Below, piece by piece: positions 59,847-64,000 of a stretch of DNA of 64,000 nt. The first letter of the stretch is position 1. Every line of letters begins with the position of its first letter. A program made the translations under genes and the position numbers. Source of the DNA: Planococcus sp. CPCC 101016 (GTDB taxonomy: Bacteria > Bacillota > Bacilli > Bacillales_A > Planococcaceae); assembly GCF_007859295.1 (NCBI RefSeq), contig NZ_VOHB01000002.1, positions 2,277,945 to 2,341,944 on the forward strand, in the 5' to 3' direction. A model generated the notes under the pieces. That model saw nothing but the letters and a program-made list of their open reading frames with translations. It was not told the origin of the DNA and did not search any database.

Positions 59847-61058
59847 CTACAAATTGTCTACATTCTGGAACATCTCGAACATCGGCATCATAATAGCCAG
59901 TACTATAGTCCCGACTAATGCAGCAAGGAATACGATCATCAACGGTTCAATCAAAGCTTTCAATCGGTCAGTCTCTGCTTCAACTTCTTTTTCATAGAAT
60001 TCTGCTACTTTGCTGAGCATATGATCAAGGGAACCCGTCTGTTCACCGATAGAAATCATATGCGGAATGAGCGGCGGGAATGCCCAATGCTTGGTCATAG
60101 GTGCTGTTAACGAGCCTCCGCGTTCAAGTGAATCGCGCGCCGACAGGATAACTTTTGACATGACGGCGTTGCCGACCACTTTCTCAGTCATCGTCAAACA
60201 TTGCAGAATCGGCACTGAACTGGAAAACAACGAACTTAACGTTCGGGTCAGGCGAGCTAAGGCTGATTTCTGCAGGATCTTGCCGAAAATCGGAATTTTC
60301 AAAAGCAAGGTATCCAGGATCATATTGCCTCTTGGATTTTTGCGCATGAGCCAAATGACGGCCACAATAGCGAGTGCACCCAGCAACAGCAAATACCAAT
60401 AACCCATCACGAAGTCCGAGGCCCACATAACGATTTGCGTAATCATCGGCAATTCACCGCCAAAGCCTTCGAACATATCCGCAAACATCGGCACGATGGA
60501 AGACAAAAGAAAAATGACGACACCGATTGCCAAAATACCAACGACAACCGGATAAGACATGGCCGAGACGACTTTCTGTTTGGTCTGATAGGCTTTATCG
60601 TAATGAATCGCTAAACTCTCCAGTGAATCGTCAATGTTACCCGACATCTCTCCCGCTTTTACCAAGTTGATGGTCAAAGGTTCAAAGATCTTCGGGTATT
60701 TCGCCAAAGAATCGGATAAAGAGTTCCCTTTTCGCAGCTCATCGGCTATTTCCGATAATGCTTTGCGCAAGGCCTTGGATTCAACTTGCTGGGACAGGAT
60801 GTGGATTGAATCGACAATAGTCACGCCTGCACGCATCAACGTTGAGAACTGGCGCAAGAACATGATGAACTGATCGCGTTTGACCGGATTGCCGATAACG
60901 ATGTCTTTTTGCAGGGCAGTTGCCGGGATTTCGCGGATGTCGATGACACGAATGCCTTCGTCGCGAAGTTTCGCAACCGCTTCACGCCGGTTGCCCGCAA
61001 TAGCGATGCCAGTTCTTATTTTCTTGCGGTCGCGGCCTTCGTATCTAAAGCGGGCCAC
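59847..61058 (-). CDS. pilC: PilC-like inner membrane platform protein
   Basis: A 403-residue type II secretion F-domain protein. Two repeated T2SF domains (about 70-190 and 270-395) each have the pattern GNSLSDSLAKYPKIF...GEMSGNIDDSLESLA and GGSLTAPMTKHWAFP...GEQTGSLDHMLSKVA, with three membrane helices. It anchors the pilus motor in the membrane. It follows pilT by 1 nt. Confidence 0.94.
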   Translation of the reverse strand: MARFRYEGRDRKKIRTGIAIAGNRREAVAKLRDEGIRVIDIREIPATALQKDIVIGNPVKRDQFIMFLRQFSTLMRAGVTIVDSIHILSQQVESKALRKALSEIADELRKGNSLSDSLAKYPKIFEPLTINLVKAGEMSGNIDDSLESLAIHYDKAYQTKQKVVSAMSYPVVVGILAIGVVIFLLSSIVPMFADMFEGFGGELPMITQIVMWASDFVMGYWYLLLLGALAIVAVIWLMRKNPRGNMILDTLLLKIPIFGKILQKSALARLTRTLSSLFSSSVPILQCLTMTEKVVGNAVMSKVILSARDSLERGGSLTAPMTKHWAFPPLIPHMISIGEQTGSLDHMLSKVAEFYEKEVEAETDRLKALIEPLMIVFLAALVGTIVLAIMMPMFEMFQNVDNL

Positions 61059-61059
61059 G

Positions 61060-62103
61060 TCATTCCGCCCCTTTCAGGTAAGGCTGCGCGATTTCACGGG
61101 TGATCTTTCCTTTTTTCAGCAATTCCTGAACAGAAGTTTCCATCATGTGCATACCGGCCGCCCGGTTGGTCAGGATGACGTTTGGAATTTGGTGTACTTT
61201 CTCGGAACGGATCAAGTTGGCGATGGCCGGATTGGAAATCATGATTTCCGTTGCGGCAACGCGTCCTTTGCCGTCCGCGGTCGGCAATAAGCGCTGCGAA
61301 ATAACGGCTTTAATAATGCCGCCAAGCTGGGTACGGATTTGGGCATGCTGTTCGTGCGGGAAAACGTCGATGATCCGTTCGATGGTCGACGCGGCACTCG
61401 AAGTATGCAGCGTGCCCATTACCAAGTGGCCGGTTTCAGCCGCGGTGATGGCGGTGGTAATCGTTTCAAGATCGCGCATCTCTCCAACTAAAATGACGTC
61501 TGGATCCTGTCTGAGCGCTGCACGCAAACCATTGGCAAATGAATTCGTATCAAAGCCGACTTCGCGCTGGTCGATGACCGAAGTTCCGTGGCGATGCATG
61601 TATTCAATCGGATCTTCTAATGTAATGATGTGTTTTGTCATATGTTCATTCATGTAGCGGATCATGGCAGCAAGCGTCGTTGATTTACCTGAGCCGGTCG
61701 GACCGGTTACGAGAATCAAACCTTGGTGCGTATCGGCTAACTTTTTCAAGGTATCGGGCATCTGCAGGTCATCAATCGTCGGAATCCGGGAAGGAATTGT
61801 TCGGAACGCATGGGAAATCGAGCCGCGCTGATGGAACGAGTTGACCCGGTAGCGTGCTACTCCGGCGATTGAATAGGAATAATCCATCTCGCCTTTTTCA
61901 AGAAAAGTGTCCCACAAGGATTCTGGCATCAATGTTTTTGCGATTGCCATGGTGTCGTCCGGCATCAGCTTTTTGTCGCCGAACTGAATCAAGGTGCCGT
62001 TCATCCTGAAAATCGGCGGAATGCCGGTGGTCATATGAATATCAGAGACATTGCGTTCTTTGGCTTCTGTCAATATATGATCGATAAATGCTGTAGTAGT
62101 CAT
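61060..62103 (-). CDS. pilT: PilT-like pilus retraction ATPase
   Basis: A 347-residue secretion ATPase: Walker A GPTGSGKSTTLA, Asp box, Walker B VGEMRDLETI, His box GHLVMGTLHT, and the C-terminal NLIRSEKVHQIP, which matches the AIRNLIRE motif needed for retraction. The presence of PilT, besides PilB, means a retractile pilus rather than a simple competence pseudopilus. It starts 3 nt after pilB. Confidence 0.93.
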   Translation of the reverse strand: MTTTAFIDHILTEAKERNVSDIHMTTGIPPIFRMNGTLIQFGDKKLMPDDTMAIAKTLMPESLWDTFLEKGEMDYSYSIAGVARYRVNSFHQRGSISHAFRTIPSRIPTIDDLQMPDTLKKLADTHQGLILVTGPTGSGKSTTLAAMIRYMNEHMTKHIITLEDPIEYMHRHGTSVIDQREVGFDTNSFANGLRAALRQDPDVILVGEMRDLETITTAITAAETGHLVMGTLHTSSAASTIERIIDVFPHEQHAQIRTQLGGIIKAVISQRLLPTADGKGRVAATEIMISNPAIANLIRSEKVHQIPNVILTNRAAGMHMMETSVQELLKKGKITREIAQPYLKGAE

Positions 62104-62106
62104 AAG

Positions 62107-63765
62107 TTAATCTGTCATGGCAACGCGAAGTACTTCTTCCGTCGTTGTCATGCCCTCCTTTACTTTTAATAAGCCGTCATCGATGAGGAAGATGGTTTTA
62201 TTGCGGATGGCGATTTCACGGATTTCCGCTGCAGTGCCGCCGCGATTAATAACGTCTTTGATGGCTTCGTCCACCACCAGCACCTCGTGGATTGCCATAC
62301 GGCCTTTATAGCCGCTCATATTGCATTGCGGACAGCCTTTTCCGCGGGAGATGGCGTCAATCGTAAGACCACGTTTTGCGAAAATTTCTTTTTCCCGTAT
62401 GGTCGCTTCCTGGATTTCACGGCAATCCCGGCAAACGCGGCGGATGAGGCGCTGTGCCACAACCGCATTCAACGAAGCTGTCACCAGGAACGGTTCGATT
62501 CCCATATCCATTAAACGGGTGATCGACGCGATTGAGTCGTTTGTGTGGATAGTGCTCAATACCAAATGCCCCGTCAAAGAAGCCCGGATGGAAATATCGG
62601 CCGTTTCTTTATCGCGGATTTCCCCCACCATGACGATATCCGGATCCTGGCGCAAAATCGACCGCAATCCCGCTGCAAACGTCAAGCCGACATTGGAGTT
62701 TACTTGAATCTGATTGATGCCTTCCAGTTGGTATTCGACCGGATCTTCAACCGTGATGATATTGACTTCTTCTGAATTGAGCTTGTTCAACGCTGCGTAG
62801 AGCGTCGATGATTTACCGGAACCGGTAGGACCTGAAATAAGAATGATGCCGTTTGGCTTATCGATTTCGCGCATAAAACGCTGCATGTTGATGTCGTTAA
62901 AGCCGAGCTTTGAAATATCGGTGAGGTTTTGGCTCAAATCCAAAATCCGCATAACGATTTTTTCTCCAAAAACGGTCGGAAGCGACGACACCCGCAAATC
63001 GATGGCACGGAAATCGACCGTAGTTTTGATTCGTCCATCCTGCGGAATGCGGTTCTCGGTAATATCTAAGTTTGCCAGAATTTTAATGCGCGCTGTGATC
63101 ATCTGCTGCATCGTCTTCGGCAAGATCCGTTCCGTACGAAGCGTCCCGTCAATCCGGTAACGCACGAGGATGCGGTTTTCCTGCGGATCAAAATGGACAT
63201 CGCTGGCTTTTTGCGAAACGGCATTTGACAGGATTTGATTGACCAGGCGGACAATTGGCGCATCCAAGTCATTCAAATCATTCTGCTGTTCTTCGGCTGC
63301 CTGCGGCAATTCTTCCAATAATTCATCATAAGATTCTTCGTCGTAGTATTTCGCAATTGTTCGAACGATGTCTTCTTTGGAAGCGATCGTCGGCTCAATT
63401 TGGAAACCCGTCGTCAACCGGAGATCATCGATGGTAATGAAATCCGTCGGATCATTCATCGCTATAAACAGCCGGTCACCTTCTGTTTTCAAAGGCACCA
63501 GCAGCTTGCGCTTGGCGAATTCCTTCGGAACCACATTGAATAGCATCGGATCGAACGGATAGCGGAACAGTGAAACATGCGGAATCCCTAACTGTACTTC
63601 CAATGTCTCAATCAATTGCTGCTCGGTGATAATGCCGCGCTGAAGCAAGGCGTCGCCAAGTTTTTGATCGTTCTGTTTGCCATTCAGCGTTTCCTGCAAA
63701 TCCGCTTGTGTCAATAATCCTTGCTCGACTAATATATCGCCTAACCTTCTTCTGACAACTGCCAA
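62107..63765 (-). CDS. pilB: PilB-like pilus assembly ATPase
   Basis: A 552-residue extension ATPase. An N-terminal MshEN-type domain (1-140, LGDILVEQGLLTQADLQ and LGDALLQRGIITEQQL; a fold that can bind c-di-GMP in relatives) precedes the motor: Walker A GPTGSGKSSTLYA, Walker B VGEIRDKETADI, His box LVLSTIHTND, and the zinc tetracysteine CRDCRE...CPQCNMSGYKGR. It is followed by pilT. Its neighbour upstream ends 23 nt before its start. Confidence 0.94.
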   Translation of the reverse strand: MAVVRRRLGDILVEQGLLTQADLQETLNGKQNDQKLGDALLQRGIITEQQLIETLEVQLGIPHVSLFRYPFDPMLFNVVPKEFAKRKLLVPLKTEGDRLFIAMNDPTDFITIDDLRLTTGFQIEPTIASKEDIVRTIAKYYDEESYDELLEELPQAAEEQQNDLNDLDAPIVRLVNQILSNAVSQKASDVHFDPQENRILVRYRIDGTLRTERILPKTMQQMITARIKILANLDITENRIPQDGRIKTTVDFRAIDLRVSSLPTVFGEKIVMRILDLSQNLTDISKLGFNDINMQRFMREIDKPNGIILISGPTGSGKSSTLYAALNKLNSEEVNIITVEDPVEYQLEGINQIQVNSNVGLTFAAGLRSILRQDPDIVMVGEIRDKETADISIRASLTGHLVLSTIHTNDSIASITRLMDMGIEPFLVTASLNAVVAQRLIRRVCRDCREIQEATIREKEIFAKRGLTIDAISRGKGCPQCNMSGYKGRMAIHEVLVVDEAIKDVINRGGTAAEIREIAIRNKTIFLIDDGLLKVKEGMTTTEEVLRVAMTD

Positions 63766-63787
63766 TTCGATCTCTCCTTCCGTGCAC

Positions 63788-64000
63788 TTACTCTGTCACT
63801 AAATTGCCGCCTTTATCGTAGACAGGCTCTTGTTCTTTTTCATCGGCATCTCCAGCTGGAGCTGGTGTTGCCGGTACGTCATGGATGCCATCACCATTCC
63901 CATCAATAAACCCGGGTTGGCCGGCTATCGGAACTGTAGGCGTTGCCGCAACGCCATCGTGGACGCCGTCTCCATTCACATCAACAAAGCCAGGTTGACC
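63788..64000 (-). CDS. C-terminal end of a protein with calcium-loop-like repeats (partial)
   Basis: Only the last 70 residues are in the window; the frame continues past base 64000. Two copies of a repeat, GQPGFxDxNGDGxHD, followed by Ala/Pro/Thr linkers, are visible. DxNGDGxxD is like an EF-hand, dockerin or thrombospondin type 3 calcium loop. The end (KEQEPVYDKGGNLVTE) is charged. It is just upstream of pilB in the same direction, so it may be a pilus-linked surface protein; the function is not known. Confidence 0.7.
   Translation of the reverse strand, partial: GQPGFVDVNGDGVHDGVAATPTVPIAGQPGFIDGNGDGIHDVPATPAPAGDADEKEQEPVYDKGGNLVTE

Noticed and set aside
61145..61657. 170-codon plus-strand frame within pilT
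   Set aside because: Antisense shadow; pilT motifs are complete on the other strand.

Overview
The window is a 64 kb chromosomal segment of a Gram-positive Bacilli member. Gene order closely follows the Bacillus subtilis yqeH, yrrS-greA-udk, alaS, cymR-mnmA, aspS-hisS, relA-recJ-secDF, tgt-ruvAB, pheA-obg and rplU-min-mre-maf blocks. The moderate GC content, the non-spore-forming look (bofC, safA, spoIVFA/FB and spoIIB are absent from their expected places), the T-box leaders, the bL27 with a cleavable N-terminus, and a family of GC-rich intergenic repeats all suggest Planococcaceae, most likely Planococcus or a close relative. The genus is an inference; no rRNA is present to confirm it.

Layout. 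1-8.8 kb: ribosome-assembly GTPase YqeH (partial), HAD phosphatase YqeG, divergent phosphatidylethanolamine genes psd and pssA, mtnN, yrrS, greA, udk, trmR, mltG, and the yrzL-ruvX-yrzB operon. 8.9-18 kb: T-box-controlled alaS, then a cymR-yrvO-mnmA-yrrB-recD2 operon (cysteine regulator, sulfur donor, tRNA thiolation, TPR protein, helicase). 18.5-26 kb: rarA, tcdA, a 6S RNA, T-box-controlled hisS-aspS, and the SH3/amidase wall hydrolase yrvJ. 26-32 kb: a dead IS110-like fragment, dtd-relA, then two accessory genes (a DJ-1/PfpI protein and a parallel beta-helix protein) inserted before apt-recJ. 32-42 kb: apt-recJ, lapA, secDF, comN, and the ruvAB-queA-tgt-yajC operon. 42-54 kb: niaR, pheB-pheA, spo0B-obg, rplU-prp-rpmA behind an L21 leader, a NERD-domain gene where the spoIVF genes would be expected, then maf-radC-mreBCD-minCD. 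54-64 kb: an AbgT-family transporter, the prepilin peptidase, and a type IV pilus cluster (pilB-pilT-pilC-pilA-pilM-pilN-pilO), preceded by the end of a gene with calcium-loop-like repeats that runs off the window.

The main structure not explained by genes is repeat DNA. Two short arrays have cores recurring every 20-21 nt, about two helical turns. One is a run of GAGGTGCGG cores that begins at the stop codon of the NERD gene. The other is a run of TTTGCRGAAT cores between the pilus operon and pilD. The two core sequences are unrelated but the architecture is the same. Three families of longer structured intergenic repeats also occur, each twice: family A at 11.9 and 26.4 kb in opposite orientation, family B at 3.3 and 37.3 kb, family C at 3.5 and 18.3 kb. 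No tRNA, rRNA, CRISPR array or intact transposase was seen.
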